Shown here: positions 1-9,871 of the stretch, one piece after another
Layout of the letters: each line of letters begins with the position of its first letter
How positions within the stretch are numbered: the first letter of the stretch is position 1
From: Anaerolineaceae bacterium
GTDB taxonomy: Bacteria > Chloroflexota > Anaerolineae > Aggregatilineales > Phototrophicaceae
Direction: 5' to 3'
Assembly: GCA_002699585.1 (NCBI GenBank)
Contig: PABP01000023.1
Span: 95,391-159,390, forward strand
Length of the DNA stretch: 64,000 nt
Translations under genes and position numbers: made by a program
The notes under the pieces: generated by a model
Told to the model about the DNA's origin: nothing
The model's database searches: none
What the model saw: the letters and a program-made list of their open reading frames with translations, nothing else

Positions 1-1
1 C

Positions 2-3000
2 CAGATCACCAACACCGGCAGCGTCGGTGATGCCGATATTGTTAGTGTCGTCTTGGATCTAAGTACGGCTATCTTGCCGGATATGGTCTTCGACCCGGTG
101 GGTACGGGTGGCGATGCCACAGCGAACTGCTTAACACCCGACTCAATAGGCGATACACCGGGCTTTGTTGTCCCTTCAGACCCGTGTACAGATCCCTATA
201 GCGTGCCGCACAACGGCGGTTACGATGTCTTGACAGTGAACTTTGCTGACTTTAACCCGGGCGAGAGCTTCTTCTTCAGCGGCGATATCGACCCCAACAG
301 CATTCAGGGCGTTCCTGGTGCAGGTGACGCGGGTTCTGTCAGTGGCTACGAACTTACGGGTGCAACCATCACCATCACGTTCTCAAACGGCGATGTCATC
401 ACCAGCGGTTTGTACGAAGAGGGTTCGCTGGGTGGGGCACAGGCTGTTGTCACCAATGGCGCTTTGCCAGCGCCGTCAATTGCGCTGCAAGCTACGTCCG
501 ATAATCCTGTATCTGTGACCGACCCCAATCAGGTGGTGGCAATTACAGGCGAACCCAATGCCTACTACAGCCTCTTGCAGATGGATAGCCGTTTGTATAT
601 CGCAACGGGCGCAGATCCGTTCGATGTGTCGGCCTCGGAGTTGCCGTTCTATGCCAATGAAGCCATGAGTGGCAAGAACGTACTCAATGGCCAGTTGGAT
701 GGTAGTGGTCAAGCACTGGTCCCCGTGACCCTGTTGGTCACACCCGGGGAAAGTGGTCAGCCTGATGGCGGCCTAAACCAGTTTATGGCCGTTCAGTCCA
801 CCACACCATATGCTGTCGACCAACAAGTCAGTACTACCAGCAACGGCCTGACGGTCTTGCTAACGGATAGTCCAGTTAATCAGCCACCTGTAGCCGACGC
901 TGGCCCTGATCAGACCGTGACAGATACAGACAATAACGGCTCAGAGTTGGTCACGCTTGATGGTACGGCCAGCACAGATAGCGATGGCACTATCGTCAGC
1001 TATGAATGGCAGCTCGATAGCAATATCATCGGCATTGGCTCAAATCCGGAAGTCAGCTTTGATGTCGGCATCCATGTCGTCACTTTGGTCGTGGTCGATG
1101 ACATGAACGCCACCAGCAGTGATGATGTCACCATCACGGTGGAAGCACCCATCAACCAACCGCCCGTTGCCGATGCTGGCCCTGACCAGACCGTGACGGA
1201 TACGGACAACAATGGCTCAGAATCCGTTACACTCGATGGCACCGCCAGCACCGATAGCGATGGCACCATCGTCAGCTATAGCTGGATGGAAAACGGCAGT
1301 GAAATCATCACAGGTGCCAATCCATCGTATGTGTTCGATGTCGGTACGCACATCGTCACGTTAGTTGTCACAGATGACGCCAATGAGACTAGCACCGACG
1401 ATGTGACCATCGTCGTGAACAGCCCAGCCAATGAAGCCCCGATAGCCAATGCTGGCCTCGACCAGACGGTGACCGATACAGACAACAATGGCTCAGAATC
1501 TGTCACACTGGATGGCACAGCCAGCACGGATAGCGATGGCACCATTGTCAGCTATAGCTGGATGGAAAATAGCGTTGAGATCGCCACAGGTGCAACACCA
1601 GCACACGACTTTGCAGTAGGTGTTCATAATGTGACGCTGATCGTCACCGATGATGATGGCGCTACAAATATCGATAGTGTGGTCATCACAGTCCAGGCAG
1701 GGAATCAGCCACCCGTGGCTGATGCAGGTGCTGATCAGACGGTGGCCGATGCCGATAACAATGGCAGCGAGCCGATAACACTGGATGGGTCAGCAAGCAC
1801 AGACCCCGAAAATGGTGCACTGCGCTTCGTCTGGACAGCGACAGGCTTGACGATCCCAGAAGGGCAGACGGTGAACTTTGACTTCCCGGTCGGGACGACC
1901 GAGGTCACGCTTACAGTCATCGACCCTGAAGGCGCTGAAGATACGGATACGGTCAGCATTACGGTCAACGCAGCGGCCAACCAGCCGCCAATCGCTAATG
2001 CAGGCCCTGACCAGACCGTGTCGGATGTCGACAGCAGCGGCAGCGAAGATGTGACCCTGGATGCCACCGCCAGCACGGATAGCGACGGCACCATTGTCAG
2101 CTATAGCTGGATGGAAAACGGCATTGAAATCGCGACAGGTGCAACACCCACTGTCAACTTCGCAGTCGGCATCCACAACCTGACCCTCATCGTTACCGAT
2201 GACGCGGCTGCAACTGGCTTCGATACTGTAGTCATCACAGTGGAAACTGTCAGCACTGGCCCGGATCGCGTGACGGATGGTCTGTTGGCGCTGTACGAAT
2301 TCAATGAGAACAGTGGCAACATCGTTACCGACACCAGCGGGTCGGGTACACCGATGAATCTGACCATCTCCAATACCAACAATGTGGTTTGGGGTGCGGG
2401 TACGTTGGATATCACCAACAACACGGTGATTCAGTCCAGCGGTCCGGCAACCAAGTTAATCAACGGCATCGTTTCGACCAGTGAAGTCACGTTGGAAGCT
2501 TGGGTCCATCCCGATAACATCACTCAGAATGGTCCGGCGCGTATAGCAGGCATCTCCGGTGATCCAGCCAACCGCAACATCACGCTGGGGCAGGGGCTGT
2601 GGGGTACGCAACCGCTGGACGTCTACGATGTTCGCTTGCGGACGCGGTCCACAGGTCCTAACGGCATCCCATCGGTCACGACACCAACGGGCTTGGCCAC
2701 AACCAATCTGACGCATGTGGTCTATACGCATGCCAGCAACGGCACATCGACGCTGTATATTGATGGCATCGCCGTGGCAACGGGTCAAGTTGGTACCGAC
2801 TTGGGGAACTGGGACACAGCCTTCCCGATGATCCTGGCCAATGAGCCAACCGGGAATCGCCCATGGCTGGGGACTTTCCACCTGGTAGCCGTCTACAACC
2901 AGGCCCTGACCGGTGCCGAAGTCACCCAGAACTACAACGCGGGGGCGGATGGCGGTTCAAGTGGACCGACTAACCAACCGCCAGTTGCTAACGCTGGCCC

Positions 3001-6000
3001 TGATCAGGCGGTGACGGATACGGATAATAACGGCTCAGAATCTGTCACACTGGATGGTACCGCCAGCACCGATAGCGACGGTACCATCGTCAGCTACAGT
3101 TGGGTCGAAGGTGGTAGCCAGATCGCAACGGGTGCCACCCCGGTAGTGGACCTCAGCGTGGGTACGCACTTCGTCACGTTAGTTGTCACAGACGATGCCA
3201 ATGAGACCAGCACCGATGACGTGACCATCGTGGTGAACAGCCTAGCCAATCAAGCGCCTATAGCTAATGCTGGTCCCGACCAGACGGTGACGGATACGGA
3301 CAGCAATGGCTCGGAATCTGTCACACTGGATGCTACGGCCAGCACAGACCCCGAAAATGGCGCACTGCGCTTCGTCTGGACAGCGACAGGCTTGACGATC
3401 CCAGAAGGGCAGACGGTTACCTTTGACTTCCCGGTCGGGACGACCGAGGTCACGCTGACGGTCATCGACCCTGAAGGCGCTGAGGATACGGATATGGTTT
3501 CCATCACGGTCAGCGCAGCGGCCAACCAGCCACCCGTCGCCAACGCAGGCGCGGATCAGACCGTCACCGACAGCGACAGCAATGGCTCAGAGTCTGTCAC
3601 ACTCGATGGCACTGCCAGCACAGATAGCGATGGCACCATTGTCAGCTATAGCTGGATGGAAAACGGTAGCGAGATCGCTACAGGCGCAACACCCACTGTC
3701 AACTTCACAGTCGGTGTCCACAACCTGACCCTAATCGTTACTGATGATGGGGCTGCAACCGGGTTCGATACCGTGGTCATTACGGTGGGAACAGTCAGCA
3801 GTGGCACGGATCGCGTGACGGATGGTCTGCTGGCCCTGTACGAATTCAATGAGAACGGTGGCAACATCGTGACTGATACCAGCGGTTCCGGTACGCCCAT
3901 GAATCTGACCATCTCCAACACCAACAATGTGGTTTGGGGTACGGGTACGTTGGATATCACCAACAACACGGTGATTCAATCCAGTGGGCCAGCAACTAAG
4001 TTGATCAACGGCATCGTTTCGACCAGTGAAGTCACACTGGAAGCCTGGATCCATCCCGATAACATCACTCAGAATGGTCCGGCCCGTATAGCCGGTATCT
4101 CTGGTGATCCAGCCAACCGGAACATCACACTGGGGCAGGGGCTGTGGGGTACGCAACCGCTGGATGTCTACGATGTGCGCTTACGGACACAGTCCACAGG
4201 TCATAACGGCATCCCATCAGTCACGACACCAACGGGCTTGGCCACAACCAATCTGACGCATGTGGTCTACACGCATGCCAGCAACGGCACGTCAACGCTG
4301 TATATCAATGGCGTCGCCGTGGCAACAGGGCAGGTGGGAACAGATTTGGGTGGCTGGGACACAGCCTTCCCGCTGATCCTGGCCAATGAGCCAACCGGTG
4401 ATCGCCCGTGGCTGGGTACTTTCCACCTGGTGGCGGTCTATAACGCAGCCCTGAGCAGTGCCGAAGTCACCCAGAACTACAATGCCGGGGCGGATGGTGG
4501 TTCAAGCACACCGACCAACCAACCGCCGACAGCCAATGCCGGAGCGGACCAGTCCGTCACGGATGTTGACAACAATGGCAGCGAAACCGTGACACTCAAC
4601 GGCGCTGGTAGTACAGATAGCGACGGTACCATCGTTAGCTACAGTTGGATCGAAGGGGGCAGCCAGATCGCAACGGGTGCTACCCCAACGGTGGACCTCA
4701 GTGTGGGTACACACAACATCACGCTAACGGTCACTGACGATGACGGCGCGACTGCCTTCGATACGGTGGTCATCACCGTGGATGGCGGGACAGTTGATCA
4801 GCCGCCAGTGGCCAACGCCGGACCCGACCAGACCGTCACGGATGTTGACACCAGTGGTAGTGAAATGGTCACCCTGAACGGCTCCGGCAGTAGCGATAGC
4901 GATGGCACCATTGTCAGCTATAGTTGGACCGAAGGGGGCAGCCAGATCGCAACGGGTGCCAGCCCGACAGTTGACCTCAGCGTGGGCACGCACAACATCA
5001 CGCTGATCGTCACCGACGATGGGGGTGCCACCGCCTTCGATACGGTGGTCATCACCGTGAACGGCGGGGCAGTTAATCAGCCGCCAGTGGCCAACGCGGG
5101 TCCCGACCAGACCGTCGAAGATACCGACAACAGTGGGACGCAATCGGTGACGCTGAATGGCTCAGCCAGTAGCGATCCTGAAGGTGGGCTGCTGCGCTAC
5201 ATCTGGAGCACGACCGGTGTCACCATACCCGAAGGTGCCATTGTCGCCGCCGAGTTCCCAGTGGGTACGACCGAAGTCATGCTGACCGTCGTTGACCCCG
5301 AAGGGGCGCAGGCTACCGATACGGTCGCTATCACGGTGAACGCGGGACCAGGTAATCAGTCGCCGATAGCCAATGCGGGTGCGGATCAAACAGTCACCGA
5401 CACAGACAGCAGCGGCAGTGAACTGGTAGCTCTCAATGGCAGTAGCAGTAGCGATCCTGATGGTACCATCGCCAGCTATAGTTGGAACGAAGGGGGCAGT
5501 GAGATTGCCACGGGTGTCAACCCGACCATAAATCTGTCCGTCGGGACGCACAACATCACGCTGATCGTCACTGACAATGAAGGTGCCACCGCCTTCGATA
5601 CCGTGGTCATCACGGTGGAAGCTGTTAGTACCGGGCCGGATCGGGTAACTGATGGTCTGCTGGCGTTGTACGAGTTCAATGAAAACGCTGGCAGCACCGT
5701 CGCAGATACCAGCGGCGCGGGTACACCCATGAATCTGACAATCGCCAATACGGGTAACGTCACCTGGAATGCGGGCACTCTGACTATCAACAGCAGCACC
5801 GTCATTCAATCTAGCGGTCCGGCGACCAAGGTCATCAACGCGGTCATGCAGTCGAGTGCGGTCACGCTTGAAGCCTGGATCCAGACCAATAATCTGAGCC
5901 AAAGTGGACCAGCACGTGTGGCGGGTATCTCCGGCAATCCGTCCAACCGGAACATCACGCTAGGGCAGGGGCTATGGGGTAACCAACCGCTCGATGTCTA

Positions 6001-6328
6001 CGATATGCGCTTAAGGACACGCTCGACAGGTCATAACGGGGTGCCATCTGTATCGACACCAGCAGGTTCGACCACGACCAACCTGACGCATGTAGTCATG
6101 ACCCATGCACCGAACGGAACATCAACAATCTATGTCAACGGTGTGGCCTTGGCTAGCCATAATCAAGGGGCTGACCTGGGTAACTGGGATACTTCGTTCC
6201 CGATGGTCCTGGCAAATGAGCCAACAGGGGATCGGCCCTGGCTGGGGACATACCACTTAGTTGCGGTCTATAGTCGGGCATTAACAAGCGCCGAAGTTCA
6301 GCAGAACTTCAGTTCAGGCGCAGACTAA
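2..6328 (+). CDS. Giant secreted PKD/LamG repeat protein (5' end outside window)
   Basis: The reading frame is open from the first base, so the gene is 5'-truncated by the window; the first in-frame start-like codon (TTG at 53) is probably internal. About 2100 residues are visible. Counting from that TTG, there are 12 PKD-type Ig-like repeats (each opening with an NQPPVANAGPDQ-like motif), the first near residue 276, and three concanavalin/LamG-like lectin domains near 738-967, 1253-1483 and 1863-2091. The order is 5 PKD, LamG, 3 PKD, LamG, 4 PKD, LamG. The domains suggest an extracellular stalk with carbohydrate-binding heads. There is no C-terminal anchor or sorting motif; the protein stops just after the third LamG. 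A hairpin terminator follows. The function is inferred from domains only. Confidence 0.9.
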   Translation, partial: QITNTGSVGDADIVSVVLDLSTAILPDMVFDPVGTGGDATANCLTPDSIGDTPGFVVPSDPCTDPYSVPHNGGYDVLTVNFADFNPGESFFFSGDIDPNSIQGVPGAGDAGSVSGYELTGATITITFSNGDVITSGLYEEGSLGGAQAVVTNGALPAPSIALQATSDNPVSVTDPNQVVAITGEPNAYYSLLQMDSRLYIATGADPFDVSASELPFYANEAMSGKNVLNGQLDGSGQALVPVTLLVTPGESGQPDGGLNQFMAVQSTTPYAVDQQVSTTSNGLTVLLTDSPVNQPPVADAGPDQTVTDTDNNGSELVTLDGTASTDSDGTIVSYEWQLDSNIIGIGSNPEVSFDVGIHVVTLVVVDDMNATSSDDVTITVEAPINQPPVADAGPDQTVTDTDNNGSESVTLDGTASTDSDGTIVSYSWMENGSEIITGANPSYVFDVGTHIVTLVVTDDANETSTDDVTIVVNSPANEAPIANAGLDQTVTDTDNNGSESVTLDGTASTDSDGTIVSYSWMENSVEIATGATPAHDFAVGVHNVTLIVTDDDGATNIDSVVITVQAGNQPPVADAGADQTVADADNNGSEPITLDGSASTDPENGALRFVWTATGLTIPEGQTVNFDFPVGTTEVTLTVIDPEGAEDTDTVSITVNAAANQPPIANAGPDQTVSDVDSSGSEDVTLDATASTDSDGTIVSYSWMENGIEIATGATPTVNFAVGIHNLTLIVTDDAAATGFDTVVITVETVSTGPDRVTDGLLALYEFNENSGNIVTDTSGSGTPMNLTISNTNNVVWGAGTLDITNNTVIQSSGPATKLINGIVSTSEVTLEAWVHPDNITQNGPARIAGISGDPANRNITLGQGLWGTQPLDVYDVRLRTRSTGPNGIPSVTTPTGLATTNLTHVVYTHASNGTSTLYIDGIAVATGQVGTDLGNWDTAFPMILANEPTGNRPWLGTFHLVAVYNQALTGAEVTQNYNAGADGGSSGPTNQPPVANAGPDQAVTDTDNNGSESVTLDGTASTDSDGTIVSYSWVEGGSQIATGATPVVDLSVGTHFVTLVVTDDANETSTDDVTIVVNSLANQAPIANAGPDQTVTDTDSNGSESVTLDATASTDPENGALRFVWTATGLTIPEGQTVTFDFPVGTTEVTLTVIDPEGAEDTDMVSITVSAAANQPPVANAGADQTVTDSDSNGSESVTLDGTASTDSDGTIVSYSWMENGSEIATGATPTVNFTVGVHNLTLIVTDDGAATGFDTVVITVGTVSSGTDRVTDGLLALYEFNENGGNIVTDTSGSGTPMNLTISNTNNVVWGTGTLDITNNTVIQSSGPATKLINGIVSTSEVTLEAWIHPDNITQNGPARIAGISGDPANRNITLGQGLWGTQPLDVYDVRLRTQSTGHNGIPSVTTPTGLATTNLTHVVYTHASNGTSTLYINGVAVATGQVGTDLGGWDTAFPLILANEPTGDRPWLGTFHLVAVYNAALSSAEVTQNYNAGADGGSSTPTNQPPTANAGADQSVTDVDNNGSETVTLNGAGSTDSDGTIVSYSWIEGGSQIATGATPTVDLSVGTHNITLTVTDDDGATAFDTVVITVDGGTVDQPPVANAGPDQTVTDVDTSGSEMVTLNGSGSSDSDGTIVSYSWTEGGSQIATGASPTVDLSVGTHNITLIVTDDGGATAFDTVVITVNGGAVNQPPVANAGPDQTVEDTDNSGTQSVTLNGSASSDPEGGLLRYIWSTTGVTIPEGAIVAAEFPVGTTEVMLTVVDPEGAQATDTVAITVNAGPGNQSPIANAGADQTVTDTDSSGSELVALNGSSSSDPDGTIASYSWNEGGSEIATGVNPTINLSVGTHNITLIVTDNEGATAFDTVVITVEAVSTGPDRVTDGLLALYEFNENAGSTVADTSGAGTPMNLTIANTGNVTWNAGTLTINSSTVIQSSGPATKVINAVMQSSAVTLEAWIQTNNLSQSGPARVAGISGNPSNRNITLGQGLWGNQPLDVYDMRLRTRSTGHNGVPSVSTPAGSTTTNLTHVVMTHAPNGTSTIYVNGVALASHNQGADLGNWDTSFPMVLANEPTGDRPWLGTYHLVAVYSRALTSAEVQQNFSSGAD
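2..6328 (+). repeat. Internal tandem duplications of a PKD-PKD-LamG module
   Basis: A 1545-bp (515-codon) period is visible: the segment around 1801-2990 matches 3346-4535 almost base for base (for example tacgttggatatcac at 2401 and again at 3946). A third, more diverged copy of the PKD-PKD-LamG unit starts near 5170, shifted by one extra PKD. Individual PKD repeats of about 270-290 bp also recur throughout. Confidence 0.85.
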
Positions 6329-6340
6329 ACAAAAGCACAA

Positions 6341-6372
6341 GGGGCTAAGCATGTAGCTTAGTCCCTTTTTTA
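6341..6372 (+). terminator. Rho-independent terminator of the PKD/LamG gene
   Basis: A 10-bp stem (GGGGCTAAGC / GCTTAGTCCC with one G-U pair) with a 5-nt loop, followed directly by a T run, 12 bases after the stop codon. Confidence 0.85.
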
Positions 6373-6457
6373 TTTCACTTAGCTCAGTCTTTACCCGTGT
6401 CGTGTTTTGCACAAAGCATATTCAATTTTGCATCAAATAAAACGAGAGATTTCTGTA

Positions 6458-6486
6458 CAAGAATAGGGTAGAGGAGCCTATTCTTG
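6458..6486. repeat. Perfect 10-bp inverted repeat next to the IS left end
   Basis: CAAGAATAGG and CCTATTCTTG form a perfect stem around a 9-nt loop, about 14 bases outside the proposed left end of the insertion sequence. No T run follows on either strand, so it is more likely a structured target or IS-downstream hairpin than a terminator. Confidence 0.5.
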
Positions 6487-6496
6487 ATGTCCATAT

Positions 6497-6534
6497 TATG
6501 GTTACATTTCTACGCCCGATGCTGTTGGTCAATC
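6497..6534 (+). repeat. Copy 1 of a 36-38 bp dispersed repeat (left IS end)
   Basis: TATGGTTACA (6497-6506), an 11-base variable centre, then GATGCTGTTGGTCAATC (6518-6534). The same two blocks occur in the same order on the minus strand at 13242-13277. The first block extended to 15 bases (TATGGTTACACAACG) also occurs at 8293-8307, at the right IS end. Confidence 0.75.
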
Positions 6535-8323
6535 GATTTGGCCTGAATTCCTAAGCATATGCCAACGTCGCAAAGGCAGATACGCGCGTCTTGGCACGTT
6601 TTTTGCCCATCAACCAATCGGTCGCCCGATTGAGTTTCAATCCAGCAGCAGTCAGTAAATGCTGCAAATGCACCTTAACCATCCCGCGATAGCGTGTTCG
6701 TCGCATGCCCATCTGATTTGTCAGTTGTGACATCGTTCTTTCAATACCCGCTTGCCGACTGTACAGTCTTTCATAGCCAGAAGTCTGTTCGCGTTCACGC
6801 GCTCGCTTCAAGGCTTCATATTCAGCTCGGATGTGAAACTGAACTTGACGGCCACGTGTTTTAGTTTTGGTGCATTGGGCTCGCGCTGGACAAGCGGCAC
6901 AGATCTCTTTGGCAAAGCGTACGAAGATCCGTGGTTGTCCATTAGAGTGGTGAGAGTTCATCCATAAATGGCTGGTCTGACCTTGTGGACAGATGGTGAC
7001 TTGTCGATCAAAATCGACTTGGAAAGCGGCAGCAGGGTAGGTGTTAAGTTGTTTGTATTGCCAACGCTGAGCAAGTCGGGTGGGACCAATCAAGTCAATG
7101 CCATACTGCGCCTGACTGCGCACCATGTTCGGTGCCGAGACATAGCTCGCATCCACAAATTGTTGTGTGGGTGCTCTTTGTCGGGCTGCCAGCTCAGACT
7201 GGATTGCGCCCAGCGTGGCGGCATCGTTTTTGCTAGAGATGGTCGTTGCCACGTGTGTGATCAGATTGGGTGCATCATCATCACATGTTTCAGTAATCTG
7301 GACTTTGTAGCCAATCCAGTCGCTGCCGCGTTTGCGACCATAGCTCATATCCAGATCATGAGGCGACGAAAATCGGAACGATGCAGGTGCTTCAGATGGA
7401 TCGCGCCAGTGGATGCCAGACTCATCCATGTAGAACTGGTAGATGCACAAGCGGTGCAAAAATGTCACAGAAGTTAGGTGGCGTAGGGTAGGTGGGGCCG
7501 TATCAGAGTAGATTTGCTCCAGCAAGGTAATGGAATCTTGACCAATCTGCTCAGCTTGAGTTTGACGTTCGCTCGTCTTTTTGGGTAAGTGATATTCGCT
7601 GAAGGGTTTGCTGTAACGATCAAACCAGGACGTGAGAACCCAGCTTTTTAGCCAATCCGGTTCACATCTGGCGACCCGATTGAGAGCAGCGCGCAGACTT
7701 TCACCAATCAGTTCCAGGCGGCTTAGATCACGTACCTGGCCGAGGATATGGGTGGCATCAGTGCGTTGTCTGCCAGAGGCGATCAACAAGTCATGAGATT
7801 GCAGAACCTCCAGCAGACGCTCGAAGAGTTGCGTTTCGGCCTGATGTTGGAGTAAGCGCTGGCGAAACTCGGTCAGGACGGAGTAGTCAAAACCAGGGTC
7901 GCTCAGCTCCAGGCTGAGGGCATACTTCCAATCGATGCGACTACGAACCGCATCAGCCGCTTCACGGTCGCTCAGATTTTCTGCGAATTGCATCAAAGTC
8001 ACCAGCGCCAAGCGCCAGGGAGCAATCCCGGTACAGCCCACATTAGGATACAGATCACTAAAGTCCTCGTCTTGGAAGATGGTTCCCAAACGATCCCGCA
8101 ATTGCACATAGCGATTGCCACCTTGAAAAGCGATGTGAGCCACACGAGCGGTTTCATCTGGAACAGCTGGAATGGGTTGTGGATGGAGGATCATACATCA
8201 CCTTGTTTCAGTCGATTAGGAAACAAATGCGAGCTTGATGATTATGACCTAAGGCTTGGCAACAATCGACAAGGTGGAAGCACCAAAAGGCCTATGGTTA
8301 CACAACGAGCGTAGAAGCGAACC
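6500..8323 (-). mobile_element. IS1182-family insertion sequence, about 1.8 kb
   Basis: A single transposase gene fills the element. Imperfect terminal inverted repeats are proposed: left GGTTACATTTCTACGCCCG at 6500 and, on the opposite strand, right GGTTCGCTTCTACGCTCG ending at 8323. They share a TTCTACGC core, with one gap and a few mismatches. I could not identify a convincing target duplication, so the exact ends are uncertain by some tens of bases. The transposase is full length, so the copy could still be active. Confidence 0.6.
6551..8194 (-). CDS. IS1182-family DDE transposase
   Basis: A 547-residue transposase. The N-terminal part, with the DREAADAVRSRIDWKYAL stretch near residues 77-94, is typical of the DUF772-type domain of IS1182/IS5-like transposases. 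The C-terminal half carries the Cys pair CAACPARAQC and the YxxRxxxERxxSxL-like stretch of DDE_Tnp_1_6 proteins. Start ATG at 8194 is preceded by AAGGTG at a normal distance. Length is normal for the family and there is no frameshift. It has no operon neighbours and no passenger gene. Confidence 0.88.
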   Translation of the reverse strand: MILHPQPIPAVPDETARVAHIAFQGGNRYVQLRDRLGTIFQDEDFSDLYPNVGCTGIAPWRLALVTLMQFAENLSDREAADAVRSRIDWKYALSLELSDPGFDYSVLTEFRQRLLQHQAETQLFERLLEVLQSHDLLIASGRQRTDATHILGQVRDLSRLELIGESLRAALNRVARCEPDWLKSWVLTSWFDRYSKPFSEYHLPKKTSERQTQAEQIGQDSITLLEQIYSDTAPPTLRHLTSVTFLHRLCIYQFYMDESGIHWRDPSEAPASFRFSSPHDLDMSYGRKRGSDWIGYKVQITETCDDDAPNLITHVATTISSKNDAATLGAIQSELAARQRAPTQQFVDASYVSAPNMVRSQAQYGIDLIGPTRLAQRWQYKQLNTYPAAAFQVDFDRQVTICPQGQTSHLWMNSHHSNGQPRIFVRFAKEICAACPARAQCTKTKTRGRQVQFHIRAEYEALKRAREREQTSGYERLYSRQAGIERTMSQLTNQMGMRRTRYRGMVKVHLQHLLTAAGLKLNRATDWLMGKKRAKTRVSAFATLAYA

Positions 8324-8391
8324 CTTAAATAACGTAGAAATCCTTTATATACACTTATGATCCAGGGTAGACGTGCTTGGTTCGCGTATAC

Positions 8392-8421
8392 AAATAAGGC
8401 ACCCAGGTGGATGCCCTATTT
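8392..8421 (-). terminator. Hairpin terminator for the leftward DUF5666/PepSY gene
   Basis: AAATAAGGCACCC pairs with GGATGCCCTATTT (imperfect, about 11 pairs), about 70 bases past the stop of the leftward gene ending at 8494. On the minus strand the hairpin ends in TTATTTG. Confidence 0.55.
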
Positions 8422-8493
8422 GAGAAGTATGATGTTGCAAATGCTGCCTGACTAAGTCAGTGGACTGCCAAATTGTTTATACACACGTTGGGG

Positions 8494-9759
8494 CTAGTCG
8501 TCATCATCATCGCGTGACCCACGATCCGAGTTGTCATCATCGTCATCGTTATCATCGTCATCGTTATCATCGTCATCATCGTCGTCGTCGTTATCATTAT
8601 GATCATTATCATTATGATCGTCATCGTTGTCATTCGAGTTGAAGTTTACATTGCCGTTGCTGTCATCATCGTTATCGTTCGAATTGAAATTTGTGTTGTC
8701 ATTGCTGTTTGTGTTGTTATTGCCACTATTACCACCCATATCGATGGACAGGACTACGCCTGTTTGCGCATCGATGACGATATCAATGTCATGGCTTGTT
8801 TCGATATCCCAGACCAGCGTGCCACCGAACATGCTCTTCAGCTCAATGTCTGTAATGGCAGTGTTGGGGTAGATGCTCAAAACAATCGCGATGGCTTGGT
8901 CGGCAGTGATAGCTGTGTCAACGGATGAATTGTCGTTGCTGTTGCCATTGTCGTCATTGTCATTGCTATTCGTGTTGGCGTTGTCATTGGCATTGCTGTT
9001 GTTGTCGTTACTATTTGCATTGCTGTTGCCATTGTCGTTGTTATTGTCGTCATCACGACCGAAAGCGAATTCAATTTGACGGGCGAACATCTGACCATTT
9101 TGTACGCGGACATGCACGCGGACACGTACACCAATCATCAGCTCGTTTCTGATTTCTGCACCTTCGGTTGAAATCGTCTGGCCAGATACCACAACGAAAC
9201 CCTGGCCTATCTGTTCAAGCGTACCGGAGAACTCGAATTCACCAGATTGTGGTTGTGAAGAATCATTTGACGCGCGGTCATCGGGACCATAAGCTTCGAC
9301 TTCACGGGCGACCCACGTGTTGGCGGTTACCGTATAGGCATGGACTTTAACCATCTGGCCAACAGTCACACCTTGCTTGACTTCTGCGCCACTAACGTCG
9401 ATCATCTGGCCATTTACGAACATATTCGGAGCCGTGAAGGATTCCAGCGTACCAATCAGTTCAGCCTCGCCGACTTCAACACCTTCATCAACGCCCTTGA
9501 CTTCGCGGGCAAGAATACTGCCGTCGAGCAGCAAAACGCCTTCTACCTGCACGATTTCATCAACGGTAATCGCTGTGTTCATCTCAGCGGCACTAATATC
9601 AACTTCGAGGCCGTTTACGACGATGCTATCGAGCGTCATGCTCTCGATGACGCCAACTAGTTCAACCTCGGGTACGGATTGGGCTTGTAGCGGGATGGCC
9701 GCCAGGATAACGATGAGAATGGCGGCAATGAGTGTGCGTGGCTTAAAAGCTGTAGTCAT
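8494..9759 (-). CDS. Secreted DUF5666-repeat / PepSY protein with Asp/Asn-rich tails
   Basis: A 421-residue protein. Start ATG at 9759 is chosen over an upstream GTG because TAGGAG sits 9 bases before it and it opens a clean signal peptide (residues about 1-31, ending PLQAQS). Three DUF5666-like beta repeats follow (roughly 33-85, 95-150, 175-230). Then come a low-complexity N/S/D linker, a PepSY-like domain (VLSIYPNT..., LVWDIETSHDI) and a second, almost pure Asp/Asn tail. The acidic tails suggest cation binding, but this is inference. It lies downstream of a sigma/anti-sigma operon and has its own copy of the predicted ECF promoter (9810-9835). The anti-sigma factor carries the same PepSY plus D/N-tail arrangement. 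Confidence 0.82.
   Translation of the reverse strand: MTTAFKPRTLIAAILIVILAAIPLQAQSVPEVELVGVIESMTLDSIVVNGLEVDISAAEMNTAITVDEIVQVEGVLLLDGSILAREVKGVDEGVEVGEAELIGTLESFTAPNMFVNGQMIDVSGAEVKQGVTVGQMVKVHAYTVTANTWVAREVEAYGPDDRASNDSSQPQSGEFEFSGTLEQIGQGFVVVSGQTISTEGAEIRNELMIGVRVRVHVRVQNGQMFARQIEFAFGRDDDNNNDNGNSNANSNDNNSNANDNANTNSNDNDDNGNSNDNSSVDTAITADQAIAIVLSIYPNTAITDIELKSMFGGTLVWDIETSHDIDIVIDAQTGVVLSIDMGGNSGNNNTNSNDNTNFNSNDNDDDSNGNVNFNSNDNDDDHNDNDHNDNDDDDDDDDNDDDDNDDDDDNSDRGSRDDDDD
8500..8650. repeat. GAY/GAC-type trinucleotide low-complexity tract
   Basis: On the plus strand this is a long run of CATCGT/TCATCA triplets encoding the Asp-rich C-terminus of the leftward gene. A similar, less pure tract lies at 8925-9055, and another at 9880-9980 encodes the tail of the anti-sigma protein. 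Confidence 0.8.
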
Positions 9760-9809
9760 TCTAGAATCTCCTAAATAGGTCGATTGTTTTGTCAGCACTA
9801 CATGAATGG

Positions 9810-9835
9810 AGTCCAGGCAAGCAGCAAAAGGTTTC
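9810..9835 (-). promoter_or_regulatory. Predicted ECF sigma promoter, copy A
   Basis: Read on the minus strand: GAAACC (9835-9830), a 16-base spacer, then GACT (9813-9810), about 50 bases before the start codon at 9759. The extended -35 block CGAAACCTTTTGC is identical to that upstream of the sigma-factor operon at 13068-13093, with the same 16-base spacing. The form (GAAAC/GAACC-like -35, short GAC-containing -10) fits ECF promoters. Confidence 0.7.
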
Positions 9836-9845
9836 GGCCAATTTT

Positions 9846-9861
9846 CAGGACCTTAGTCCTG
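9846..9861. repeat. Small perfect hairpin CAGGAC-CTTA-GTCCTG
   Basis: It lies between the stop of the anti-sigma gene (9872) and the ECF promoter copy A. There is no T run, so it may be a weak terminator or a processing hairpin. Confidence 0.35.
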
Positions 9862-9871
9862 GTTTCACAGC

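Noticed and set aside
5162..5902. A 246-codon open frame on the minus strand, plus other long antisense frames within 1-6328
   Set aside because: They are by-products of the repetitive, stop-poor PKD/LamG coding sequence; none has a ribosome site or recognisable domain.
6551..8194. IS element as carrier of neighbouring genes (composite transposon)
   Set aside because: Only one full IS copy is present, and the 13.2-kb match is 36 bp without a transposase, so no mobilised segment can be argued.
8500..8700. Short regular repeats that might look like a CRISPR array
   Set aside because: The repeats are triplet-based, encode Asp/Asn in a real gene, and show no spacer structure.
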